NCBI RefSeq assembly: GCF_002119765.1
Contig: NZ_CP021112.1
Location: 5,698,501-5,762,500 of the forward strand
Source of the DNA: Pseudorhodoplanes sinuspersici
Lineage (GTDB): Bacteria; Pseudomonadota; Alphaproteobacteria; Rhizobiales; Xanthobacteraceae
DNA length: 64,000 nucleotides
Reading direction: 5' to 3'
A program made the position numbers and the translations under genes. The notes beneath the pieces are model-generated. The model ran no database searches, had not been told where the DNA came from, and worked only from the letters and a program-made list of their open reading frames with translations. Of the stretch, positions 17,420 through 24,954 are shown one piece after another; within the stretch, counting starts at the first letter, position 1; every line of letters starts with the position of its first letter.

Positions 17420-18088
17420 ATGACAATGGGAAAGGCGATCCTGTTTTCGGAAATGACGCCGGACGCCTCTTTCGAGAGCGACTTTCACCATTGGTACGAT
17501 ACCGAGCACATCCCGATCCGCATGAAATGCGATGGGTTCGTCAGTGGTCAACGCTACAGGTCGGATGCCGGTCCAGGCTTCCTGGCCGTTTATGACATGA
17601 CGGACCTTTCTGCGCTCAAGACGCCCGACTATACCAAGATCAAGACCCAGCCGAGCGAGCAGACGCGCTGGATGCTGGACAATGTCCGTGGCTTTACGCG
17701 CTATCTCGGCAATGAAATCCATCGCAACACCAAGGATGCCGGCGCGATCGATGCCCCTATTCTCTACGCCGTCTGGTTCAATGTGCCGCAGGACCGCGCC
17801 AGCGAGTTCAACGACTGGTACGAAAGCGAGCACATCCCGCTGCTCATGAAGGCGCAAGACTGGCGCATGGTCCGCCGGTTCCGGATCGTCGATGGCGAGC
17901 CCGGGACTTGGAGCCACCTCGCCCTGCACTATCTAGCGAGCATAGCTGCCCTGCAATCGCCGGAACGCGAGGTCGCGCGAAAAACAGCATGGCGCGATAA
18001 GCTAGCAGCCGAATCGTGGTTCAAGGGAAATTATTCTATTTTTGAAAGGCACGGCGACCGTCACATTGGAATCAGCGCCGTAATCTGA
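17420..18088 (+). CDS. Tandem dimeric alpha+beta barrel protein, unknown function
   Basis: 222-residue protein built of two copies of a ferredoxin-like (EthD/DUF4286-type) domain. The repeat is visible as FHHWYDTEHIPIRMK in the first half and FNDWYESEHIPLLMK in the second, each with the conserved W-Y-x-x-E-H-I-P core. Such barrels act as small isomerases, decarboxylases, dehydrochlorinases or oxidases on aromatic intermediates, but none can be named here. ATG 17420 is preferred because GGAG lies 7 bp upstream, over a GTG at 17405. It is 4 bp upstream of the GntR gene and divergent from the DUF1185-enamidase operon. Confidence 0.75.
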   Translation: MTMGKAILFSEMTPDASFESDFHHWYDTEHIPIRMKCDGFVSGQRYRSDAGPGFLAVYDMTDLSALKTPDYTKIKTQPSEQTRWMLDNVRGFTRYLGNEIHRNTKDAGAIDAPILYAVWFNVPQDRASEFNDWYESEHIPLLMKAQDWRMVRRFRIVDGEPGTWSHLALHYLASIAALQSPEREVARKTAWRDKLAAESWFKGNYSIFERHGDRHIGISAVI

Positions 18089-18092
18089 AGTC

Positions 18093-18749
18093 ATGGATCT
18101 CAAGGTTTCGCCAGTCAGCGTTCAGCAACAGGCCGCAAGCAAATTGCGAGCCGCCATTTTGGCGGGCGTGTTTCAGCCAGGAGAACGTCTGGTCGAAGCC
18201 GATCTTTGCGAACGTCTCGGCGTCAGCCGGCCGTCCGTCCGGGAAGCCTTGCGGAGTCTCGAAGCCGAGAAGCTTGTCGCGATTGTTCCGAACCGCGGGC
18301 CCCTTGTTCCCCTGATCACGTGGGAACAGGCCAGGGAAATTTACCAGGTACGTGTTCTTCTGGAGGCTGAAGCCGCCGCTGCCTGTGCGCAAAGCCTGAC
18401 TCCCGACAGCATCAGACGGATGCAGGATGCTCTGGCCGACTTCATCAAGGCGGACAAAGAGGACAATGCGGTCGAGCGCGTCAACGCCACCTCGCGCTTT
18501 TACGACGAAATATTGAATGGCTGCGGCAACAGCGTCATCAAGGACATTCTCAACGGACTGCTTGCACGAGTAACGTTCCTGCGTTCACGTACGATGTCTG
18601 CCCCCGGACGCGCAAAGCACAGCGCGCAGGAGATGGCGGCTATGCTCCAGGCCATCCAGAAACGTGATTCAGATGCGGCACGAAAAGCCGCTGCGCAGCA
18701 TGTCGAGCGTGCAAGTCGTGCAGCCCAGGCGATATTTGAAAAACAATAG
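18093..18749 (+). CDS. GntR-family transcriptional regulator (FCD type)
   Basis: 218-residue regulator with winged helix at residues about 8-70 (AASKLRAAILAGVFQPGERL, LCERLGVSRPSVREALRSLE) and a helical FCD domain (ATSRFYDEILNGCGNSVI). It is co-transcribed with the tandem-barrel gene. The palindrome GATTGTCAGACAATC upstream of that gene is its probable operator, so it would regulate both itself and the divergent DUF1185-enamidase-TTT-monooxygenase operon. Confidence 0.92.
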   Translation: MDLKVSPVSVQQQAASKLRAAILAGVFQPGERLVEADLCERLGVSRPSVREALRSLEAEKLVAIVPNRGPLVPLITWEQAREIYQVRVLLEAEAAAACAQSLTPDSIRRMQDALADFIKADKEDNAVERVNATSRFYDEILNGCGNSVIKDILNGLLARVTFLRSRTMSAPGRAKHSAQEMAAMLQAIQKRDSDAARKAAAQHVERASRAAQAIFEKQ

Positions 18750-18764
18750 AAGGGGATGCGAAGG

Positions 18765-19178
18765 TCAGGCGGCTTGGAAATCAATGTCGAGCGCTCCGTG
18801 CCACAGCACATGCTCGCCAAGTTTCCGCAACTGGTCGCGCCCCTCTTCAATCGTCATGAAATGGTTGCCGGCAAGCTGTCCCACCTTGCTGCTGAAACTC
18901 AAGGCCCCGTAAGCGATCAGAATCTCGGTTTCGCTGATCCCACCCGGATGCACGATGATATCGCCCGGCGCCGGATGGCTGGTCGCATTCTCGTAGGTCA
19001 GCCCGAGATCGAGCCCTCCGAGTGGAATCCAGACGCCTTCACCGCTCCAGCGCACATGAATGATCTTCTGACGATACGGCAGCAGCGAGCGGAATATCGC
19101 GCAGGTCTTCGGCGCAGCTTCCAGTTCGAGTTTCGCCTTGAAACTGAAATCGCCGGCTTTGATGGCAACGTGCGTCAC
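18765..19178 (-). CDS. DUF3830 family protein (cyclophilin-like fold)
   Basis: 137-residue protein of the DUF3830 family, a compact beta-barrel related to the cyclophilin-like fold. Segments typical of the family are AAPKTCAIFRSLLPY, HVRWSGEGVWIPLG, NATSHPAPGDIIVHPGG and the C-terminal RKLGEHVLWHGALDI. GTG 19178 lies behind an AGGGG stretch. Family members recur beside amidohydrolases and TTT receptors, but no reaction is known to me. It is convergent with the GntR gene and divergent from the ring-opening amidohydrolase across a 455-bp gap. Confidence 0.8.
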   Translation of the reverse strand: MTHVAIKAGDFSFKAKLELEAAPKTCAIFRSLLPYRQKIIHVRWSGEGVWIPLGGLDLGLTYENATSHPAPGDIIVHPGGISETEILIAYGALSFSSKVGQLAGNHFMTIEEGRDQLRKLGEHVLWHGALDIDFQAA

Positions 19179-19634
19179 AGATTGTGTCCCCTACAGCGCG
19201 TTCAAATAAGCAGCCCGAGGTCTGTTTAACGGCTCGTCGCCTGCAACAGCAAGCTCTCGTTTCAATGCCATGCGAGCTTTGGATATGCCGCGTGATCGAC
19301 GATGCCCGCGCCGGGACCAGATTGCCGCGGAGACGCTGGCGGCGACGTGTCGTGACATCTGAACGTACTGATCATCGCCTCGATGTTGGTGTCGTAGGCC
19401 GCTCGATGCGCGAATAACCCGGCTTCTACGAGGATTAAAACAGCCGGAATTCCGGCCAATAGGAATATTTTCACGTGAAACGGGGCCTGAAAAGTTCTTG
19501 TTTCATTGACGATTCAGCCATCCCGCCGATCCGGTCCAAAGACCGGGAAGGGCTCGCCGCCCGCCCTTGCGACATCGACAAGGTCATTGCGACGCATTAC
19601 CACGGCGACACGCCGCTGTTGAACGGAGTTGAAC
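19179..19634. other. Gene-poor 455-bp gap, possibly decayed sequence
   Basis: No convincing gene. A leftward frame at 19262-19474 begins with a hydrophobic stretch (KIFLLAGIPAVLILVEAGLF) from a GTG but lacks family features. A rightward frame near 19570-19630 spells DIDKVIATHYHGDTPLLNG, which resembles a metallo-beta-lactamase metal loop yet lacks the final His and any flanking fold. This may be a relic or chance. The gap must also hold the promoters for the DUF3830 gene and the ring-opening amidohydrolase. Confidence 0.5.
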
Positions 19635-20723
19635 GTGCCGATCGCCAAAGTCCATCGTATTTCCGCATATTCTCCCGACGACGCCTCCGGCATTGCGGAC
19701 GCGATCGCGCGCGGCGATATCGATCCGCGCGGCGTCATGGCGGTATTCGGCAAGACCGAGGGCAATGGCTGCGTCAACGATTTCAGCCGCGGCTTTGCGA
19801 CCGCGACGCTGACGCAGTTTTTCAGCCGCTACATGCCCGCCGATGACGCTGCGAAAATCTGCTTCGTGATGTCCGGCGGCACGGAAGGCGCGATGGCGCC
19901 GCACTGGACCATCTTCGAACGCGCGGAAGGGGACGGCGCAGCAGGGCCGGCGCTCGCCATCGGCCGCGCGCATACGCCCGCCCTGCCCGCCGAACATCTT
20001 GGACACGCCGGCCAGATCGCGATGGTCGCTGATGGCGTCCGCACAGCGATGCAAGATGCCGGAATCACGAATGCGGACGATGTCCATTTCGTGCAGATCA
20101 AATGCCCGCTCCTCACCGCACAGCGCATCGGCGAAGCGACATCGCGCGGCGCCACGGTCGCCACCACCAGCACGCTGAAGTCGATGGGCCTGTCACGGGC
20201 CGCGAGCGCGCTTGGCGTCGCCGTGGCGCTCGGCGAACTCAAGGCCGATGCGATCACGCCATCCGATATCGGCGACAACTGGTCGTTATACTCGGGCCGC
20301 GCAAGCTGTTCTGCAGGGATCGAATTGCTCGGCCATGAGATCGTGGTGCTGGGCCTGTCGAAAGACTGGAGCGGCCCGCTCACCATCGACCACGCCGTCA
20401 TGGCCGACGCCATCGATATCGAACCCGTGCGCGGTGCGATGCAACGGCTCGGCTTTGCCGCCAACGGACAATTGTCATCGGCGGAACGCGACAAACTTGT
20501 CGCCCTTCTGGCGAAGGCGGAGCCAAGTCAGAACGCAATGCTGCGGGGCTTTCGTCACACGATGCTGGACGATTCCGATATCTCGCCGACACGGCATGCG
20601 CGTGCCTTTGTCTGCGGTGCGCTCGCCGGTCTTGTCGGCCATGCCGAGATCTATGTCTCGGGCGGCGCCGAGCATCAGGGCCCCGACGGCGGCGGCCCCG
20701 TCGCCGTGATTGCGCGGCGCTGA
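19635..20723 (+). CDS. Ring-opening amidohydrolase (barbiturase/cyanuric acid hydrolase family)
   Basis: 362-residue member of the AtzD/barbiturase family, enzymes that hydrolyse the ring amide of cyanuric acid or barbiturate with Ser-Lys pairs in a three-fold repeated barrel. Landmarks are GKTEGNGCVNDFSRGFA in domain 1, ATTSTLKSMGLSRAASALG in domain 2 (Ser and Lys of the catalytic unit) and the C-terminal metal-site region SGGAEHQGPDGGGPVAVIAR. Length matches the family (about 360). GTG 19635 has GGAG 6 bp upstream. Neighbours are amidohydrolases and not triazine genes, so barbiturate or another cyclic imide is as likely as cyanurate. Confidence 0.88.
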   Translation: MPIAKVHRISAYSPDDASGIADAIARGDIDPRGVMAVFGKTEGNGCVNDFSRGFATATLTQFFSRYMPADDAAKICFVMSGGTEGAMAPHWTIFERAEGDGAAGPALAIGRAHTPALPAEHLGHAGQIAMVADGVRTAMQDAGITNADDVHFVQIKCPLLTAQRIGEATSRGATVATTSTLKSMGLSRAASALGVAVALGELKADAITPSDIGDNWSLYSGRASCSAGIELLGHEIVVLGLSKDWSGPLTIDHAVMADAIDIEPVRGAMQRLGFAANGQLSSAERDKLVALLAKAEPSQNAMLRGFRHTMLDDSDISPTRHARAFVCGALAGLVGHAEIYVSGGAEHQGPDGGGPVAVIARR

Positions 20724-20826
20724 GACTCGCGTCCGTCAAGTCTGTTATCCTGATATCGAACGCACCAATATCGCGCCAGAACGCGCGGTGTATCATTGCG
20801 CGTTAAAGGACAGGACCAGTTTCGCC

Positions 20827-21648
20827 ATGATCATTCAGACAGCGCCGGCCGGGCAAAAGCGCCTTGCCATCATGATGAGCCAGCACACAGCGCTCTGTCA
20901 GCAATTCGCGCAGGTGTTCGGCAACGCGCAATTCGAGTCTCTCGACCCGCTGGATCTGATGATCTACGTCATTTCCAATCACGATGCCGGCTGGCTGGAA
21001 TTCGATCGCAATCCGGCCATCGATCCGGCGACCAGCCTGCCCTACAACCTTGTCGAGACACCACCGGAATACATCACCGTCACCAGCCGCCTTTCTCCGG
21101 ACTTCAATCAGCGTCACCATTCTTATTCCGGATTGATTTCCAGCATGCATAGCTGGGGGCTTTACAATGGCCGTTACGGCCTTTCGAAAATGGTGCTGCT
21201 CGACAAGATCGCGGAGCAGGATCGGCCGCTGGCCGACAAGATGCTCAACGGCGAACTCGATCGGCAGGCGCGGCTCAAGAGAGAACTCGAAAGGGATCCA
21301 AGCACAGCGGCCTGGCTCGACGGCCGCAAGCTGTTCCAGAACTATAAGCAGCTTCAGTTCATCGACACGCTGGCGCTTTATTTCAACCGCATCCATCCAT
21401 CGGAGCGGGCCGAGCAGGTGTTTGAAAATGTGCCGATGAGTGCGAATGAGGATGTATCCGTGAGCATTCGTCCGGTGGACGCCGGCATCTATGCGCTCTC
21501 GCCCTTCCCATTCGCAACCGACAATTCGGAGTTCGCTTACGCGGGCCGTCGTATCGCGCCTGACCTTGGCAACACTGAAGGCGGCTGGCCGGCAGCACTC
21601 AAGCGCACGCCGACGGAATGGGAACGCTTTCGTCTTGTCCCCGCGTGA
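20827..21648 (+). CDS. DUF3891 family protein
   Basis: 273-residue mostly helical protein of the DUF3891 family. Conserved histidines and acids occur in MSQHTALCQQFA, ISNHDAGWLEFD and RHHSYSGLISSMHS. This spacing resembles an HD-like metal site, although no metal-dependent reaction has been assigned that I know of. ATG 20827 is chosen as the first methionine of the conserved region, with AAAGGA further upstream. It lies 103 bp after the ring-opening amidohydrolase on the same strand, so co-transcription is likely. Function unknown. Confidence 0.75.
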   Translation: MIIQTAPAGQKRLAIMMSQHTALCQQFAQVFGNAQFESLDPLDLMIYVISNHDAGWLEFDRNPAIDPATSLPYNLVETPPEYITVTSRLSPDFNQRHHSYSGLISSMHSWGLYNGRYGLSKMVLLDKIAEQDRPLADKMLNGELDRQARLKRELERDPSTAAWLDGRKLFQNYKQLQFIDTLALYFNRIHPSERAEQVFENVPMSANEDVSVSIRPVDAGIYALSPFPFATDNSEFAYAGRRIAPDLGNTEGGWPAALKRTPTEWERFRLVPA

Positions 21649-21812
21649 ATGAGCGAAGGCGTCGCACATCAATGTAGCGGCTTGGATCGGAACACCGCTC
21701 CTCCGCGTGCGCTGCACAAACTGATCATCGAATAACAAACAAACCTCGGAGGAGAGGACGATCCGCCCTGCCTCCAAGCAAGGCTTGCGGTCCCCGAAAA
21801 TCCCGTTACGAT

Positions 21813-21832
21813 GTTGTTTGTACACATATGAA
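21813..21832. promoter_or_regulatory. MarR-type operator candidate, copy 1
   Basis: GTTGTTTGTACACATATGAA, 60 bp before the alpha/beta hydrolase start. Read on one strand it matches the reverse complement of the perfect palindrome at 24732-24751 at 15 of 20 positions, with the core TTTGTACACA identical. The two copies flank the transcription units of the hydrolase-crotonase-SDR genes and the second Liv importer. Confidence 0.6.
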
Positions 21833-21891
21833 CTCGTTTGCGCAGCGCGCTGCATAAATGAGTGGCATCGCGTGCGATCGGGGGAGGCAAC

Positions 21892-22752
21892 ATGCCGCAT
21901 CTGACCATGGCCGACGGCGTCAGGCTCTATTACGAAGAGACCGGCCGCGGCACACCGATTGTCTTCGTGCACGAATTTGCGGCGGATTATCGCACCTGGG
22001 AGCCGCAGCTCCGCTTCTTTTCCCGCTCGCATCGCTGCATCACGTTCAGCCAGCGTGGCTATCCGCCGTCCGACATCCCCGAAAAGCCGGAGATGTATTC
22101 GCAGGACATCGCGCGAAACGACGTTCTGGGCGTGATGGATGCGCTGAAGATCGACAAAGCGCATGTCGTCGGTCATTCCATGGGCGCCTATACCGCGCTG
22201 CATGTCGGCCTCAACCAACCGCAACGCTGTCTCTCGGTCACCGCGGCTGGATGCGGATGGGGATCGACGCCCGATCCGGCACAGCGCGACGCGATGAAGG
22301 CGATGGCGGCGGAAACCGGCAAGATGTTTCTCGAAGAAACCATGGCCTCGTCCGCTGCGAAATATGCCGACGCGCCGATGCGCCAGACGCACAAGCATAA
22401 AGACCCGCGCGGCTGGGCCGAGTTCGCCCGCATGCTGGCGGAGCATTCGCCGCTCGGTCACGGGTTGACCATGTACAATCTGCAGCTCAAGCGGCCGACC
22501 TTGTGGGAAATGGAAGAGCAACTGAAAGCTCTTTCCATTCCACTGCTGGTCGTGGTCGGAGATGAGGACTTTCCCTGCCTCGACGGCAGCCTGTTCCTCA
22601 AACGCACCGTGCCGACCGCAGCCCTACTGGTCGTTCCGCGCTCGGGTCATACCATCACCAGCGAGGAACCGGCGATCTTCAATGCGGCGCTTGCTGACCT
22701 CTTCTCTGCGGTGGAAAGCGGCCGCTGGATGTCGCATCGGCCTGCATCGTGA
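21892..22752 (+). CDS. Alpha/beta hydrolase
   Basis: 286-residue alpha/beta hydrolase. ATG 21892 sits behind GGGGAGG. The oxyanion segment is VFVHEFAADYRTW, the nucleophile elbow is VVGHSMGAYTAL (GHSMG), and the C-terminal His is in PRSGHTITSEEP. It resembles C-C bond or ester/lactone hydrolases such as MhpC or 3-oxoadipate enol-lactonase, but the specific reaction is unclear. It starts a rightward set with enoyl-CoA hydratase, SDR and the Liv importer. A palindrome shared with the importer promoter lies 60 bp upstream. Confidence 0.88.
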   Translation: MPHLTMADGVRLYYEETGRGTPIVFVHEFAADYRTWEPQLRFFSRSHRCITFSQRGYPPSDIPEKPEMYSQDIARNDVLGVMDALKIDKAHVVGHSMGAYTALHVGLNQPQRCLSVTAAGCGWGSTPDPAQRDAMKAMAAETGKMFLEETMASSAAKYADAPMRQTHKHKDPRGWAEFARMLAEHSPLGHGLTMYNLQLKRPTLWEMEEQLKALSIPLLVVVGDEDFPCLDGSLFLKRTVPTAALLVVPRSGHTITSEEPAIFNAALADLFSAVESGRWMSHRPAS

Positions 22753-22778
22753 TGCCGATCTTGAGGATATCCGCATAG

Positions 22779-23558
22779 ATGGCCGGCGATATCGCAATCA
22801 CGGTTGAGGACAACATCGCGACCTTGCGGGTGCGCAATCCCGAGCGCCGCAATGCGATCTCCGCGACGATGTGGCAGTCAATCGCGGCGTTCGCGCAGTC
22901 GGCACCTTCGCGCCGCGACATTCGTGTGGTCATCATCCGCGGCGACGGCGATCTCGCCTTCTCGGCTGGCGCGGACATCATCGGCTTCAATGAAGCGCGA
23001 TCGGGCACCGCCAATGCGAAGGGTTACGACGATCTGGTCGAGGACACCTGCCGTGCGATCGAGGCGATGCCGCAACCGGCGATCGCAATGATCAAAGGCG
23101 CCTGCATGGGCGCCGGCGCATCGCTCGCGGCATCTTGCGACCTGCGCGTCGCCTCGCAAAATGCGTTCTTTGCCGTGCCCGCCGGCCGTCTGGGCCTTGG
23201 CTATGATCCGCGCGGCATCAAACGCATGCTGCGTGTGTTCGGCCCGCTCACCGCACAGATTCTTTATACGGCACAGCGCATCCCGGCGCCCCGTTTCCAT
23301 GATGTCGGCGGCGTTCACGCCATCGCGGAGGACAACGATGTCGAAGCACTCGCCACGTCATTGGCCCGTACGATTGCCGACAATGCGCCACTGACATTGA
23401 AAGCCGTGAAGGCCTCGATCCGGGCGCTGAACGCGAATGATCCGGCGTTGCTAGCCGAGGCGGAGCGACTGTCCGCACAAGCCGACGCCAGCAACGATTA
23501 TGCGGAAGGGCGTGCAGCCTTCGCCGAAAAGCGCACGCCTCGATTTACCGGGAGCTGA
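22779..23558 (+). CDS. Enoyl-CoA hydratase/isomerase (crotonase family)
   Basis: 259-residue crotonase-fold protein. The CoA-binding segment is NPERRNAISATMWQSI, the first oxyanion half is DLAFSAGADIIGF, and the second is MIKGACMGAGASLAASCDLR. The catalytic Glu pair is not typical: the segment after the oxyanion is AVPAGRLGLGYDPRGIKRML, which is more like isomerases or hydrolases of the superfamily. It lies 26 bp downstream of the alpha/beta hydrolase and likely works on a CoA-bound ring-fission product. Confidence 0.88.
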   Translation: MAGDIAITVEDNIATLRVRNPERRNAISATMWQSIAAFAQSAPSRRDIRVVIIRGDGDLAFSAGADIIGFNEARSGTANAKGYDDLVEDTCRAIEAMPQPAIAMIKGACMGAGASLAASCDLRVASQNAFFAVPAGRLGLGYDPRGIKRMLRVFGPLTAQILYTAQRIPAPRFHDVGGVHAIAEDNDVEALATSLARTIADNAPLTLKAVKASIRALNANDPALLAEAERLSAQADASNDYAEGRAAFAEKRTPRFTGS

Positions 23559-23627
23559 AAGATACCGGTCTTTGCCTCCCCAACTATTTCGATCCTGAAA
23601 CACACGGCCATACAAAGGAGCTCACGA

Positions 23628-24440
23628 ATGGAACTAAAACTGACCGGAAAAACCGCCCTGGTTACAGGCGGCAGCGAAGGCATCGGCAAAGGCATTGCAC
23701 TTGCCCTCGCCAGGGAAGGCGTCGATGTCGCGATCTGCGCGCGGCGCATGGAACCATTGGAAGCAGCGGCGAAGGAAATCGCCGGTGAAACCGGCCGCAA
23801 GATCGTTCCGATCACCGCCGATCTGCGTAGCGACGCCGACGCCAAGAATTTCATCGCGCAGGCCCACAAGGCGCTCGGCAAGGTCGATATCATGGTCAAC
23901 AATGCCGGCTCCGCCGCTGGCGGGGTGATCGAACACCTGACCGAGGACGACTGGGAGAAAGGCCTCCAGCTCAAGTTCATGGGCTATGTACGATGCCTTC
24001 GCTACGTGCTGCCGATCATGGTCCAGCAGGGCGGTGGCCGCGTCGTGAATCTGATCGGCAATGACGGCGTGAAGCCCTCCTATTGGGAGATCTGCCCCGG
24101 CGCCGCCAATGCGGCCGGACAAAATTTGACTCTCTCGCTCGCCGGCCAATACGGAAAACACGGCATCAGCTTCTGCGCGGTCAATCCCGGTCCCGTGCGC
24201 ACCGAACGCTGGGCCGGTCTCGTCAAGGCGATGTCGCGCGACATGAACCTCTCCTATGACGAGGCCGATCAGCTCGCCCCCGCCTCGATCCCGATGGGCC
24301 GTATCGCCGAGGTGGAAGAGGTTGCCAATCTCGTTGTCATGCTGGCTTCGCCGCTGATGCACATGGTCAACGGCACGATGATCGAAATCGACGGTGGACA
24401 AGAAAAGTCGCTGATGGATCGCGCGCGCGACAAGCGGTGA
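23628..24440 (+). CDS. SDR-family oxidoreductase with atypical active site
   Basis: 270-residue short-chain dehydrogenase. The cofactor motif is TGGSEGIGKG, with NNAGSAAGG as the structural motif and AAKE/RRM residues nearby favouring NADP(H). The normal Tyr-x-x-x-Lys is not seen: the region reads PSYWEICPGAANAAGQN, with Cys (24093-24095) where Lys would follow the Tyr at 24081-24083. An AANAA subgroup of SDRs shares this form, and its chemistry may differ. ATG 23628 is preceded by AAAGGAG. A terminator follows 60 bp downstream. Confidence 0.88.
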   Translation: MELKLTGKTALVTGGSEGIGKGIALALAREGVDVAICARRMEPLEAAAKEIAGETGRKIVPITADLRSDADAKNFIAQAHKALGKVDIMVNNAGSAAGGVIEHLTEDDWEKGLQLKFMGYVRCLRYVLPIMVQQGGGRVVNLIGNDGVKPSYWEICPGAANAAGQNLTLSLAGQYGKHGISFCAVNPGPVRTERWAGLVKAMSRDMNLSYDEADQLAPASIPMGRIAEVEEVANLVVMLASPLMHMVNGTMIEIDGGQEKSLMDRARDKR

Positions 24441-24499
24441 TGAGTGTTGGGAGATGCAAAGTGACTATTCTTTGCACGCTCCTTTCAAAAAATGATCAT

Positions 24500-24531
24500 G
24501 CGGTGAAGGGACAACTCTTCACCGCTTTTTT
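24500..24531 (+). terminator. Rho-independent terminator after the SDR gene
   Basis: Stem GCGGTGAAG / CTTCACCGC with an 8-base loop, followed by six T residues. It ends the alpha/beta hydrolase-crotonase-SDR unit. Confidence 0.85.
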
Positions 24532-24731
24532 ATTCGCAGCGATGCTGGTGGCGGCGTCGATCATGCAAGCACACGGTCTTGGCAAAGGGATAGTAGCAAA
24601 GGCATGGTCTCGCATCGTCAAGACTGATACAAACTTCATCATGCGTGCTGACTTTTGCGGCATTGCAAACATCGCGCGATCAACCGTCGCATCCGTGCAG
24701 CTTTGCCTTGACAAGACAAAAGGTCCGCCGG

Positions 24732-24751
24732 ATTATTTGTGTACAAATAAT
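24732..24751. promoter_or_regulatory. MarR-type operator candidate, copy 2 (perfect palindrome)
   Basis: ATTATTTGT-GT-ACAAATAAT, 9-bp perfect arms, in the promoter of the second Liv importer. It is AT-rich against a GC-rich background and related to the site at 21813-21832. The MarR regulator encoded at the end of this operon (29778-30239) is the natural candidate to bind it. Confidence 0.7.
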
Positions 24752-24954
24752 TTCGCGACTGAGAGGCACATATTGTCGTGAGTGTTGATGGCATGCTGCA
24801 ACGCCTCGCGAAGTCCGCGCCACCGTCAAAATTTTCGGCGCCACAAAAACACGTCACCGGAGCCAGCCGGTCGAACCCTCAACGTTTCCGGCCATTTTTT
24901 CGTGGCCTTCAGTATCGCTCGGCGACTATCGTTCGCAGATCAAGGAGTCTGATC

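Larger units (their letters stand above)
24441..24954. other. Intergenic region between SDR and second importer
   Basis: Holds a rho-independent terminator (24500-24531) and a perfect 20-bp palindrome (24732-24751). I see no credible gene: a 114-codon frame at 24437-24781 has poor codon usage for this genome and no family features, and a start codon upstream of 24955 would only add a basic, unconserved leader to the binding protein. Confidence 0.65.

Noticed and set aside
19635-20723. Specific call as cyanuric acid hydrolase atzD
   Set aside because: The family fits, but barbiturase and related enzymes share the same motifs and no triazine gene is nearby; only the family was named.
20803-22521. 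572-codon - strand frame
   Set aside because: Antisense to the DUF3891 protein and the alpha/beta hydrolase, both with convincing motifs.
24437-24781. 114-codon + strand frame after the SDR
   Set aside because: Contains the terminator and operator, has no family features and an unusual residue mix.
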